From the NCBI GenBank assembly GCA_001766905.1, contig MEKI01000091.1, positions 77,031 through 109,206 on the forward strand: a DNA stretch of 32,176 nt, given 5' to 3'. Shown here piece by piece: positions 7,671-14,794 of the stretch. This stretch comes from Acidobacteria bacterium RBG_13_68_16 (GTDB lineage Bacteria; Acidobacteriota; Thermoanaerobaculia; Thermoanaerobaculales; Thermoanaerobaculaceae). The notes below the pieces were generated by a model. That model did not search any database and was not told where the DNA came from. It worked only from the letters and a program-made list of their open reading frames with translations. The first letter of the stretch is position 1, and each line of letters begins with the position of its first letter. Made by a program: the position numbers and the translations under genes.

Positions 7671-7875
7671 CGATTCGCGGGACGGTGCGTTCCCGGCGTT
7701 GCGCCGGTGCCGGAGTCGGCAAACCGGCCGGCGAACCGGGATTCGGATGGCGCCGCGGATGTGCTAGAGTGACCGGCAGGTTTATTCGGGGCCCCGGCTC
7801 CCGTCAGAGGCATGCCACTGGCTTTCGGTCCTCGGGAGCTCCCGGAGTGCGGCGCTTGCAGTGGGGAGGAGGATC

Positions 7876-8277
7876 ATGAGTCTTAAGCGAGTCTTGATCG
7901 CCGACGACAGCCACGTCTTCCGCGTGTTCGTAACCGACGTTCTGCGGGAGCACGGCCTAGAGGTCTTGGAGGCCTCAACCGGGCGCCAGGCGATGGAGAT
8001 CATGCTTGCCGAGCGCCCCCAGCTCGCGATCCTCGATGGACTCATGCCGCTGCTCTCCGGTTTCGAGGTCATCGATAAGGTGCGGGCCGCTGCTCCCGAC
8101 TACAAGCCCGTTGTGTTCATAGTGACGGCCGTTTACAAGGGCCGCCGCTGGGAGTCGGAGGCGAGGCAGAAGTATCAGGTCCAGGAGTAACTGCAGAAAC
8201 CCTTCGAGCCGCAGGATCTGAGTGACGCGATACGTCGCCACTTTCCCCGCGTCCCGGCGCCACCTGCGAAGAGCTGA
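7876..8277 (+). pseudogene. Second tandem response regulator, interrupted by TAA at codon 105
   Basis: ATG 7876 follows GGGGAGGAGG. The frame is a close paralogue of the preceding receiver (LIADDSHVF, AILDGLMPLLSGFE, FIVTAVYKGRRWESEA), but codon 105, TAC (Tyr) in the paralogue, is TAA at 8188-8190. After it the same frame continues with LQKPFEPQDLSDAIRRHFP and ends at TGA 8275-8277, so gene length equals the paralogue's 402 bases exactly. The stopped product of 104 aa keeps D10, D11, D54 and T84 but loses K108 and the last helix, the usual signalling face. The well-preserved downstream codons imply a very recent nonsense change, a sequencing error, or less likely readthrough. Only one base separates TAC from TAA. 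Confidence 0.85.
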
Positions 8278-8278
8278 G

Positions 8279-8307
8279 CGCGGGGCGGGCGCCCGCCCTC
8301 CCCCGCG
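8279..8307. repeat. GC-rich palindrome after the interrupted regulator
   Basis: GGGCGGGC directly joined to GCCCGCCC (8283-8298) is a perfect 16-base palindrome. CGCGGGG (8279-8285) also pairs with CCCCGCG (8301-8307). The composition is like the REP-like repeat at 288 and 4668. It could serve as a transcription end, but there is no T-run. Confidence 0.5.
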
Positions 8308-8474
8308 TCGTGCCTCCTGTGGCTCGGTCAGGCTCAGCTGCAGACCTTCCCTGACCGTTGGGAGTTGGCAGGAGGAGGACCTGGCGAAGCGTCTGGCACG
8401 GCACTACCCTGTCCACGAGATTGGGATCCCGCTGTCCGTTCCCCCGCAACGTCTCGCGCGCCTGGAGGCACTCG

Positions 8475-8894
8475 ATGAATGTCAAGCGCTTTCTTCTTGC
8501 ATCGCTGGCGGTTTTCACCGTCGGAATGGTGTGGGGCGGGCTCGTGCATCTCGTTCTCTTGCGCGAGGCCAACGCCGCCATCGCGCACCTGATGCGTCCC
8601 GACCTGGCGGGAAAGATGTGGATGTCCGTCGTCGCCAGCGTGGGCTTCGCCTTGCTGTTCGTCCTCGGGTACAGCCGGTTTGCCCGCAGGGGAACGGTAG
8701 GCGAGGGGATCGTGTACGGGGCGTTCTTCGCCGCCGTGGCCGGGCTTCTCGTGGACGTGAACCAGTACGTGCTGTACCCGATCCCCGGGACCCTTGCCTG
8801 CACCTGGTTCCTCGCAGGCATGCTCGAGTTCGGCCTGTACGGCGCCCTGGTGAGCTGGCTGTACCCCGTCGCCTTGGGGAACCCGACCTCTTGA
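8475..8894 (+). CDS. Four-helix small membrane protein, unknown function
   Basis: 139 aa from ATG 8475 with GGAGG six bases upstream; the longer ORF-track start is not supported by a ribosome site. There are four hydrophobic segments: FLLASLAVFTVGMVWGGLVH, MSVVASVGFALLFVLGYSRF, IVYGAFFAAVAGLLVDVNQY and FLAGMLEFGLYGALVSWLYP. Polar residues recur at helix ends (GGLVH, DVNQYV). I do not recognise the family. It opens a run of small envelope-type genes on the same strand, but spacing of 150-220 bases to neighbours argues against one tight operon. Confidence 0.65.
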   Translation: MNVKRFLLASLAVFTVGMVWGGLVHLVLLREANAAIAHLMRPDLAGKMWMSVVASVGFALLFVLGYSRFARRGTVGEGIVYGAFFAAVAGLLVDVNQYVLYPIPGTLACTWFLAGMLEFGLYGALVSWLYPVALGNPTS

Positions 8895-9115
8895 CGACCA
8901 CGCCGGTGCTGGCCTCCTCGCTTCGTGAGCGGCCAGCCGTTTCCCAGGTGCTCGTGGAGCGAGGCCGCCCCACGTCACCACCGGGCGGCTCAGGTGGCCG
9001 TGAGGCCCGAATCCGCCAATCGGACCGTTTATCATGGGCCGAGAAGTGCTCGCTCGTGCGCCGGCGGCCGAACGACCTCGGTACCCCGCAGCCAGCGGTG
9101 ACGCCAGAGGGGGCG

Positions 9116-9604
9116 ATGATGACGCTCAAGTTCAACGTCAAGGGGAACATCAACATCAAGAGGAGGATCATCGTCAACGGCAAGGAGTACGCCGGCCTCG
9201 AGGAGATGCCGGACGACGTCCGCCACGCCTACGAGCAGGCAATGGCCAGCGGAAGCCGCGAGGGTTACGGCATCAACGCTGCCGGTCCGCAGACGAGGGT
9301 CATCTTCAACGGTCGTGAGTACGCGAGCCTGGACGAGATGCCCGAGGCGATCCGAACGCTCTACAACGCCGCGATGGCAACGGTCGACGCACATGGAAGC
9401 GTCGAGTTCGGTGTTGGCAAAGCCCACGCATCGGCACCCGCGCTGCGAGGGCCTGGGGATGGCATGGCCGCCCAGCAGCTTTCGATGGCGCCGATCGAGG
9501 TCGGCGGAGGTGCCGCGAATTCAACGCTGAGAGTGGTGATCGCGGCCATTGTGATCCTCATGCTGCTGGGCGCTCTCTACTACCTCAGCCACCTGGCCCG
9601 GTAA
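9116..9604 (+). CDS. Tail-anchored protein with duplicated NGxEYxxLxEMP motif
   Basis: 162 aa. ATG ATG begins at 9116 after AGAGGGGG; the 460-aa ORF-track entry starting at 8222 runs through unrelated spacer. The N-terminal half holds two copies of one unit: IIVNGKEYAGLEEMPDDVRH and VIFNGREYASLDEMPEAIRT, each followed by a helix (AYEQAMAS, LYNAAMAT). A Gly/Ala-rich linker leads to a single C-terminal membrane helix, LRVVIAAIVILMLLGALYYL, with only SHLAR after it. That is a tail anchor, leaving the repeats in the cytoplasm. I cannot assign a function; the repeats may be a small binding module. No enzyme motif is visible. Confidence 0.7.
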   Translation: MMTLKFNVKGNINIKRRIIVNGKEYAGLEEMPDDVRHAYEQAMASGSREGYGINAAGPQTRVIFNGREYASLDEMPEAIRTLYNAAMATVDAHGSVEFGVGKAHASAPALRGPGDGMAAQQLSMAPIEVGGGAANSTLRVVIAAIVILMLLGALYYLSHLAR

Positions 9605-9662
9605 GGAACGGTGCCCCGCAGGTTGTGAGCGGGGTCGGGAGTTGAAAGGGGAGCGATCCTGA

Positions 9663-10067
9663 ATGACCAAACCCAAACGTCAGAGCGTGTCGTCGGGCAG
9701 CCCGTACGAGCCGGTGATCGGCATCTCGCGGGCGGTCAGGATAGGTCAGGCCATCGCGGTCTCGGGCACGGCGCCGATCGGTCAGGACGGCAAGACGGTT
9801 GGCGTGGGCGACCCCACAGCGCAGGCGCGGCGCTGCTTTGAGATCTCGAAGCAGGCGCTAGAGAAGCTCGGGGCGAGCCTGGACGATGTCATACGCACCA
9901 GGGTCTTCCTGACCCGGATTGAGGACTGGAAAGCGGTGGCCGAGGTCCACGGCGAGTTCTTCCGGGGGGTCAGGCCGGCAAGCACGTTCGTCCAGGTCTC
10001 GCGCTTCGTGGACCCGGACTGGCTGGTCGAGGTCGAGGTGGACGCGGTCGCCCCGCCCAAGGCCTGA
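9663..10067 (+). CDS. RidA-family (YjgF/YER057c/UK114) protein lacking the catalytic arginine
   Basis: 134 aa, full length for the family; GGGGAG lies about 10 bases before the ATG. Family features are GQAIAVSGTAPIG, the central helix ARRCFEISKQALEKLGASLDDVIRTRVFLT and the closing strand LVEVEVDAVA. RidA deaminates enamine/imine intermediates released by PLP enzymes, and does so with an arginine in the segment written PARS in E. coli (R105). Here the segment is PASTFVQV, so that position is Ser107. Subfamilies without this arginine (Rid4-Rid7) lack or differ in imine deaminase activity, so this should not be called RidA proper. Its role is unknown. Confidence 0.88.
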   Translation: MTKPKRQSVSSGSPYEPVIGISRAVRIGQAIAVSGTAPIGQDGKTVGVGDPTAQARRCFEISKQALEKLGASLDDVIRTRVFLTRIEDWKAVAEVHGEFFRGVRPASTFVQVSRFVDPDWLVEVEVDAVAPPKA

Positions 10068-10106
10068 CGAGCAGTAAGGGATCGCCGCTGGCGTGCTGAG
10101 AAGCCC

Positions 10107-10135
10107 TTGACAGGCAGATAGCCAAAGCCTAGCTT
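10107..10135 (+). promoter_or_regulatory. Sigma70-type promoter upstream of the first NTF2-fold lipoprotein
   Basis: A perfect -35 TTGACA (10107-10112), a spacer of 17 and a -10-like TAGCTT (10130-10135). It lies about 120 bases before the ATG at 10256 and directs transcription toward it. Confidence 0.6.
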
Positions 10136-10255
10136 TCCGGCAGACGCAACAAATCCATTTGCCACGCGTGTGCCGGCGCGCTCGCATGAGGCAGCGCGCG
10201 CACGGTCCGCGTGCGGAGGGCCGAGACGGCCCGCGACGAGAGGAGAGGTTGGACC

Positions 10256-10777
10256 ATGCATCGAGCATTCCGGTTGCTGGCAGTGAGCGCCGTGCTCCTT
10301 GGTCTTACGGTGGCGTGCCGCCCGAGTGCAGCCGCACGTCTGGATGCCAACAAGGCGGTCGCTCGGCGGTATTCGGAAGAGGTCGGGAACAAGGGAAACC
10401 TGGCGGTCATCGACGAGGTGCTCGCGGAGAACTACGTCCGGCACTGCCAGGCCACTGGCCCGGACATTCACGGGCGCGAGGCGATGAAGGCGCTCTACAG
10501 GGAGTGGCATGCGACGTTCCCCGACTACCACGAGACCATCGAGTTCGGTATCGGTGAAGGAGACTTCGTTGCCGCCTACATCACGGTGCGCGGAACGCAG
10601 ACCGGTCCTATGGGGCCATTCCCGCCTAGCGGGAAGGTGATGGACTGCAAGGCCGTGGGGATCCACCGACTGGAGAACGGCAAGATCGTCGAGACCTGGG
10701 TGGCGTGGGACAACATGGCCGCCTTGGCCCAGCTCGGCCACCTGCCCCCGCCGCCGCAGGGCGCCGCGAACCACTGA
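10256..10777 (+). CDS. SnoaL-like (NTF2-fold) lipoprotein
   Basis: 173 aa from ATG 10256 with GAGGAGAGG upstream. Residues 1-21 form a lipoprotein signal ending in the lipobox LTVAC, so the mature protein should be membrane-anchored outside the cytoplasm. The rest has the SnoaL-like ester-cyclase/NTF2 pattern: NKAVARRYSEEVGNKGNLAVIDEVLAENYVRH, GREAMKALYREWHATFPDYHETIEF, VRGTQTGPMGPFPPSGK and HRLENGKIVETWVAWDNMAALAQLG. In this fold a conical pocket binds small hydrophobic ligands; many extracytoplasmic members have no known reaction. A second NTF2-fold lipoprotein follows 156 bases later. Confidence 0.85.
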   Translation: MHRAFRLLAVSAVLLGLTVACRPSAAARLDANKAVARRYSEEVGNKGNLAVIDEVLAENYVRHCQATGPDIHGREAMKALYREWHATFPDYHETIEFGIGEGDFVAAYITVRGTQTGPMGPFPPSGKVMDCKAVGIHRLENGKIVETWVAWDNMAALAQLGHLPPPPQGAANH

Positions 10778-10933
10778 GCCCGTCCGCCGGGCTTTCGGCG
10801 AGAAGTAGTGGGATGCGGTCGCGACGTTGGTGGCGGGAACCTGGCGGCACACCGCATCTCGGTATGAATGGTCGCGCCACCTGAACCGTCGCGCGAACCC
10901 GAACCGCTTTGTGCAGAGGGAAGGAGGCCCGGA

Positions 10934-11401
10934 ATGAAGAGGCTTGTGGTTTTGCTTGTCGCCTCGACCGTAGTGCTCGCCGTGGGGTGCCAACGGCAGG
11001 TGGACGTGACAGCCGAGACGACCGCAGTGAAGGGGGTCCTGGAGGATTACATCGCAAGCGTCGAGAAGGAGGACCTGGAGCTGTACACAAAGGTCATGGT
11101 TCACGATGTGGGGATGGTCAACTACGGCACCACCGGCGCTCCCATCGTGGGGTGGGACGCGCTCAAGGCTGTCATCGGGGACCAGAACGAGGCGCTCTCC
11201 GAGACGAAGATCTCTGCCAGGGACGTCTCGGTGAGGTTCGCGCCATCGGGCACCTGGGCGTGGGCGACATGTCTCTGGGACTTCAAGGCCGTCATGGGGG
11301 GCAAGCCCCTGGCTCTGCCCGTGAGGTGCACCTGGGTTTTGGAGAAGCGGGAGGGGCGCTGGGTCATCGTGCACTTCCACAAGTCGGTTGCGGCAGGCTA
11401 G
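10934..11401 (+). CDS. NTF2-fold (DUF4440/SnoaL_3-like) lipoprotein
   Basis: 155 aa from ATG 10934 with AAGGAGG upstream. A lipoprotein signal (MKRLVVLLVASTVVLAVGC) places Cys19 as the lipidated residue. The mature part matches the SnoaL_3/DUF4440 pattern: an N-terminal helix pair (AVKGVLEDYIASVEKEDLELYTKVM), MVNYGTTGAPIVGWDALKAVI, then strands WAWATCLWDFKAV and CTWVLEKREGRWVIVHFHKS. The ending WVIVHFHKS is typical of this group. Function is unknown. It shares fold and location, but little sequence, with the lipoprotein just upstream, so the pair is an old duplication or a convergent grouping. Confidence 0.83.
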   Translation: MKRLVVLLVASTVVLAVGCQRQVDVTAETTAVKGVLEDYIASVEKEDLELYTKVMVHDVGMVNYGTTGAPIVGWDALKAVIGDQNEALSETKISARDVSVRFAPSGTWAWATCLWDFKAVMGGKPLALPVRCTWVLEKREGRWVIVHFHKSVAAG

Positions 11402-11437
11402 AATCGGCTCGCACTTCAATCGGAGGAGGAGACGAGA

Positions 11438-11695
11438 ATGGGAATCCTAAACCTCATCTGGTATCTCATCACGGGCTTCGTCGTCGGCCTCATCGCGCGG
11501 CTAATCGTGCCCGGCGTGGACGCAATGGGCATCGTCATGACGACCGTGCTCGGGGTCGTCGGCTCCGTGGTCGGGGGGCTCATCGGCGGCGTCATTTCGA
11601 AACCCAAGGAGGGCGCGAAGTTCCACCCCGCCGGACTGATCCTCTCAATCATCGGGGCAATCGTCGTCCTGTTCCTGTACAACGCGCTCAGGTGA
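11438..11695 (+). CDS. GlsB/YeaQ/YmgE-family small membrane protein
   Basis: 85 aa with CGGAGGAGGA upstream; it starts 36 bases after the preceding lipoprotein and is likely co-transcribed with it. It shows the family pattern of three hydrophobic, glycine-rich helices: LIWYLITGFVVGLIARLIVPG, GIVMTTVLGVVGSVVGGLIGG and GLILSIIGAIVVLFLYNALR. The older name transglycosylase-associated protein does not imply enzyme activity. Members are often induced by envelope or general stress. Placement beside two extracytoplasmic lipoproteins fits an envelope-stress group, but that is inference. Confidence 0.9.
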   Translation: MGILNLIWYLITGFVVGLIARLIVPGVDAMGIVMTTVLGVVGSVVGGLIGGVISKPKEGAKFHPAGLILSIIGAIVVLFLYNALR

Positions 11696-11793
11696 GAGGG
11701 CGGCCGCACTGGCCGCGCCAGCTCCCAACCGCGGAGGCCTCCCTGGAGGGACACCGGCGAGGTGTTTGCGCGCACGTGTAAGGTGAGAGCCTG

Positions 11794-11970
11794 ATGAAGC
11801 GCTTCGTCGTGGTCGGATCGGTGTTGCTCCTCGGTGCACTCAACTGGGCCGCTCTGCACGACATCGTAAAGGGTGAGGCCGACGTGCGTGCGGAGTGGGC
11901 GGTGGTGCTCGGCAGCCTCGCCGTAGCTGGAGTGGCCATCGCCTGGAGGCTGGCAAGGCACCGGACCTGA
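11794..11970 (+). CDS. 58-aa two-helix membrane protein (below ORF-track cut-off)
   Basis: ATG 11794 to TGA 11968-11970, with AAGGTGAG upstream. The translation starts MKRFVVVGSVLLLGALNWAA, continues LHDIVKGEADVRAEW, has a second helix (AVVLGSLAVAGVAIAW) and ends RLARHRT. Two membrane helices joined by a short acidic loop and a basic tail make a coherent small protein, and it has a plausible start signal. It lies 98 bases after the GlsB-like gene on the same strand and 29 bases from the convergent gene at 12000. Function is unknown. Confidence 0.65.
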   Translation: MKRFVVVGSVLLLGALNWAALHDIVKGEADVRAEWAVVLGSLAVAGVAIAWRLARHRT

Positions 11971-11999
11971 GGCTTCCGGTGCGGGCCCGGTCCGTTAGC

Positions 12000-13553
12000 T
12001 CAGTCAGCCAGTGTAATCTCGGTAAGGACGAACGGCTCCCGGATCACAACGCCGTCAAGAGGGAGCGCACGCTGCTGCCCCGGCCGGATAGCCGCCACGA
12101 ACCGGGTCCAGGTCCCTGGTTGGATGTCGAGCTGCTGCATCCACGTCGCGGTCCTCGAGTCCAGGACATCCGGTGTCACCCAGACGGAGTGGGCCGCACG
12201 GCCGGCACGCAGCCAGTAGGCGAGACCTTCCAGCGGCGGCAGGCCCTGGGTGCGCGCGCTTTCCACGTCCAGCGTCAGCGTCACGACGCGCCGCCCCGAC
12301 AGGTAGGGGAGCGACAGGCGCAGCGTGGGGTCGACGCCTACCGCGAGCAGCACCGCATCTTCTGGCAAAGTGGCGGAGACGAATGAGGCGATCACGCATT
12401 CGCGGCTGTTTTCGACGCGCGACTGCGGCACCGCCGACGCAAGCCCATTGACAACCAGGAGCAGGGCGAGGACCAGACCCAGGGCGATCTCTCCGGTGCG
12501 CCGCGGCAGCTTGGCGGCGCCAAACGCGACGAGGGTCGCGAATAGGGGTGTGGCCGCGACCGCATGCTCAGGGTTTCCAACATCCCAAACCAACCAGAGC
12601 GGGACGTACGCTGCGAGGCCGAGCGACGCGGTCACCGCAAGGGGGTGGCGATCCCGCGCGGCGGCGATCACCCCGGCCGCCAGCGCAACGAGCAGCAGCA
12701 CGACCGCAAGCCCACCCGCGAGATCAAGCGAGTTCGAGGTCGCGGCGGAGAATACCGGAACGCCGTGGTACCAGTCCCAAACCGCAAGACCGCCGAGAGC
12801 GCGCGCCATCGCCGCCGGGCTGGGCGACCGCAGGTAGTCCTCACCGTGCCCCGGCGCCACCACCTGCAGCCACTGGCGCGGCGCGTAGGCGTGATGAACT
12901 AGGACAAACATCGCGATGAGCAAGATGGCGGCCAGGCCCACACCGACGGCAAGCGCGGTCGCCAGCGCGGCCGGCCGCTTTCGGAAGCGAGCCGCGGTCG
13001 GCACGAGCAGGAGACCCGTCGCGAGGTGACTCAGCATCGAGGCGGCAAGCGAAACACCCACGGGCAACGGTTCAGGGCGGGCGCGCCCAACAACCGCAAG
13101 CCAAAGAAGCACGGTGGCGGCGGCCAGGGCGTAGACCTCCATGCATGTGCCGTACTGCCAGAGGCCCCCACTGGCTCCCGCGACCGCTGCTGCCAGCAGC
13201 GCCGGTCCCTCGCCCACACCCGCGCGCCGAAGCACAGGCACCAGCCCGCCTGCGACGGCCGCCGCGAAGAGAGCGGCGCACGCCGCCCCGACGTCCGCGA
13301 CGAAGGGGTGGAGGCCGGCGAGACGCAGCACCCAGCACACCGCCGCCACCAGGGGGTTGAAGAGCGCGTGATGGGGATGGAACACCTCGCGGGAGGGCCC
13401 GCCCCCCGAGAGGAGGCTGTCCACCGCCATCGCGAAGACGGTGTCGTCACCTCCGAGGTCGCGCGTCCGCGTGAGCAGGTAGGCGACGAAGAACACCCCG
13501 CCGATCACCAGCGCCTGCTGGGCCGGGGTCGCCTGCTTCCTTGTCGCGCGCAT
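12000..13553 (-). CDS. Large multi-spanning membrane protein, possible GT-C-type glycosyltransferase
   Basis: 517 aa. About ten to eleven hydrophobic helices (for example ALVIGGVFFVAYLLT, AALFAAAVAGGLVPVL, VYALAAATVLLWLAVVG, LAAILLIAMFVLVHHA, GGLAVVLLLVALAAGVIAA and LGLVLALLLVVNGLASA) are followed by a soluble C-terminal domain of ~110 residues. After the first helix comes an acidic loop (DLGGDDTVFAMAVDSLL) and then VFHPHHALFNPLV. An acidic first loop followed by an HP-containing motif is the layout of GT-C transferases that use lipid-linked sugars. No family signature is strong enough to name the substrate, so the call is tentative. There is no clear ribosome site before the ATG. Confidence 0.6.
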   Translation of the reverse strand: MRATRKQATPAQQALVIGGVFFVAYLLTRTRDLGGDDTVFAMAVDSLLSGGGPSREVFHPHHALFNPLVAAVCWVLRLAGLHPFVADVGAACAALFAAAVAGGLVPVLRRAGVGEGPALLAAAVAGASGGLWQYGTCMEVYALAAATVLLWLAVVGRARPEPLPVGVSLAASMLSHLATGLLLVPTAARFRKRPAALATALAVGVGLAAILLIAMFVLVHHAYAPRQWLQVVAPGHGEDYLRSPSPAAMARALGGLAVWDWYHGVPVFSAATSNSLDLAGGLAVVLLLVALAAGVIAAARDRHPLAVTASLGLAAYVPLWLVWDVGNPEHAVAATPLFATLVAFGAAKLPRRTGEIALGLVLALLLVVNGLASAVPQSRVENSRECVIASFVSATLPEDAVLLAVGVDPTLRLSLPYLSGRRVVTLTLDVESARTQGLPPLEGLAYWLRAGRAAHSVWVTPDVLDSRTATWMQQLDIQPGTWTRFVAAIRPGQQRALPLDGVVIREPFVLTEITLAD

Positions 13554-13635
13554 CGTGTTTTTACGTTAACACGGTAGGAACGCGCGTCGAAGTGCGCGGC
13601 TCAGCTTTCGACCTCGCCCGAAGCCGGGGAACACA

Positions 13636-13723
13636 TGGCGGAGGGGAGGAGATTCGAACTCCTGACGGCTTGCGCCGTGCCAGTTTTCAAGACTGGTGCC
13701 TTAGACCGCTCGGCCACCCCTCC
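13636..13723 (-). tRNA. tRNA-Ser (UGA anticodon), CCA encoded
   Basis: Read on the minus strand it starts GGAGGGGTGGCCGAGCGGTC. The acceptor stem GGAGGGG (13723-13717) pairs with CCCCTCC (13646-13640), followed by discriminator G and an encoded CCA (13638-13636). The anticodon loop CTTGAAA gives UGA, reading UCN serine codons. The long variable arm (ACGGCGCAAGCCGT) is the class II hallmark of tRNA-Ser, and the T arm has GTTCGAATC. Total length is 88 bases with CCA. Confidence 0.97.
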
Positions 13724-13734
13724 GCCGCGATCCC

Positions 13735-13763
13735 AGGATACGGTCCGGCACGCGCAACCTCAA
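13735..13763 (-). promoter_or_regulatory. Promoter of tRNA-Ser
   Basis: On the minus strand: -35 TTGAGG, a 17-base spacer and -10 TATCCT. The -10 ends 11 bases before the tRNA's first base. Spacing and position are as expected for a stable-RNA promoter. Confidence 0.65.
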
Positions 13764-13815
13764 GCGTTGAATCGGCTGCTGCGAAAACGCGCCCACTGCT
13801 TTACACTGCGCCACC

Positions 13816-14730
13816 GTGGCCATGCTTGCCGGGCTCGTGCCGGTTTTCCTGCTGCTCGGGCTCGGGGTGTTCGCACGCCGGATCGGCCTGCTCGACGAGG
13901 CCTCGGCAACGGGGCTCAATCGCCTGGTGGTCTACTTCGCCCTTCCGGCCCTGTTCATCGCCAAGGTTGGAACGGCGCCCCTCGAATCAGCCTTCTCGCC
14001 GCGGGTGATACTCGTTACGGTCGCCATCGTCGCGGTGGCGACAGGCTTGGGCCTGTGGTACGCACGCGCCGCGCATCTCCCTCCTTCGCAACGTGGCGCC
14101 CTGGCCCAGGGAGCCATGCGGGGAAACATCGTCTACTTCACGTTCCCGCTCATCCTCACACTCCACGGTGACGACGGGCTGAGGCTCGCAGCGGTGAGTT
14201 CCACGGTGCTGGTCCCCATGATGAACCTGCTCGCGGTCGGGGCGCTCGAGCTGTACCGGCCACCGGGTGTGCGCGACCGCCACATCGTGGTCCGGGTGGT
14301 CGCCAACCCGATCGTGATCGGTGCGCTCGCGGCCCTCGTTCTCGCGATCGTGCACTGGCGTCCCTGGGGTTGGCTCGGGATCACGCTCAACGCGCTTGCC
14401 GATCTGGCCTTTCCCGGGGCGCTGCTGGCGCTTGGTGCCCAGCTCGAGGTGGCACAGTGGCGGCGCATGTGGCGGAGCCTTGGGGTCGCTGCAGCCATCA
14501 AGCTCCTGATCATGCCCCTGGGTGGATGGTGGCTCCTAAAGCTGCTCGGAGCGACACCGCTCGAGACCGCCGTCGGTGTGCTGATGCTGGCGGCGCCCAC
14601 CGCTGTGGCGAGCCACTCGGTCGCGGCCGAGCTGGGCGGCGACGTGGAGCTCTCGAGCTCGTGCGTGCTCGTCACCACGGTGCTCTCGGTGGCGACATAC
14701 GTGGCCTGGGTCCTGCTTCTTCCGCGCTGA
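13816..14730 (+). CDS. AEC-family (auxin efflux carrier type) transporter
   Basis: 304 aa from GTG 13816; ATG 13822 (MLAGLVPVF) is an equally good start. Hydrophobic throughout, with about ten helices in two halves. Family features are the N-terminal LVPVFLLLGLGVFARRIGLLDE, then NRLVVYFALPALFIAKV, QGAMRGNIVYFTFPLIL, NPIVIGALAALVLAI, LADLAFPGALLALGAQL and the closing APTAVASHSVAAELGGDVELSS. AEC proteins move organic anions such as malate or malonate, or auxin-like compounds; the substrate here cannot be read. There is no ribosome site. A -10-like TACACT (13802-13807) ends eight bases before the GTG, so the mRNA may be leaderless. Confidence 0.9.
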   Translation: MAMLAGLVPVFLLLGLGVFARRIGLLDEASATGLNRLVVYFALPALFIAKVGTAPLESAFSPRVILVTVAIVAVATGLGLWYARAAHLPPSQRGALAQGAMRGNIVYFTFPLILTLHGDDGLRLAAVSSTVLVPMMNLLAVGALELYRPPGVRDRHIVVRVVANPIVIGALAALVLAIVHWRPWGWLGITLNALADLAFPGALLALGAQLEVAQWRRMWRSLGVAAAIKLLIMPLGGWWLLKLLGATPLETAVGVLMLAAPTAVASHSVAAELGGDVELSSSCVLVTTVLSVATYVAWVLLLPR

Positions 14731-14794
14731 CCCCCAGGGAGGTACGCCTTCTACTTCGCGTGCCGGTCGCGTCGCGCGGGGCTAGAATGAGCCG

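Noticed and set aside
8365-8412. EEDLAKRLARHYP peptide resembling the tail of a third response regulator
   Set aside because: Only about 13 residues resemble PEDLLAAIARHFP, there is no receiver core upstream, and the match is easily explained by chance.
8891-8919. TTGACG at the end of the 4-TM gene as a promoter for the tail-anchored gene
   Set aside because: No -10-like hexamer lies at 16-18 bases, and it is more than 190 bases from the start codon.
8222-9604. 460-aa ORF spanning the spacer, the 4-TM gene and the tail-anchored gene
   Set aside because: Only its last 162 codons have a ribosome site and coherent sequence. The rest is antiframe over the membrane gene at 8475 and spacer.
9614-9634. 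CCCCGC/GCGGGG hairpin after the tail-anchored gene as a terminator
   Set aside because: The stem is 6 bp with a 9-base loop and no T-run. It sits just before the RidA ribosome site and may be chance in GC-rich DNA.
13541-14171. Plus-strand ORFs of 155 and 178 aa over the tRNA and start of the AEC gene
   Set aside because: They read through the tRNA-Ser gene and out of frame with the transporter, with no domain pattern.
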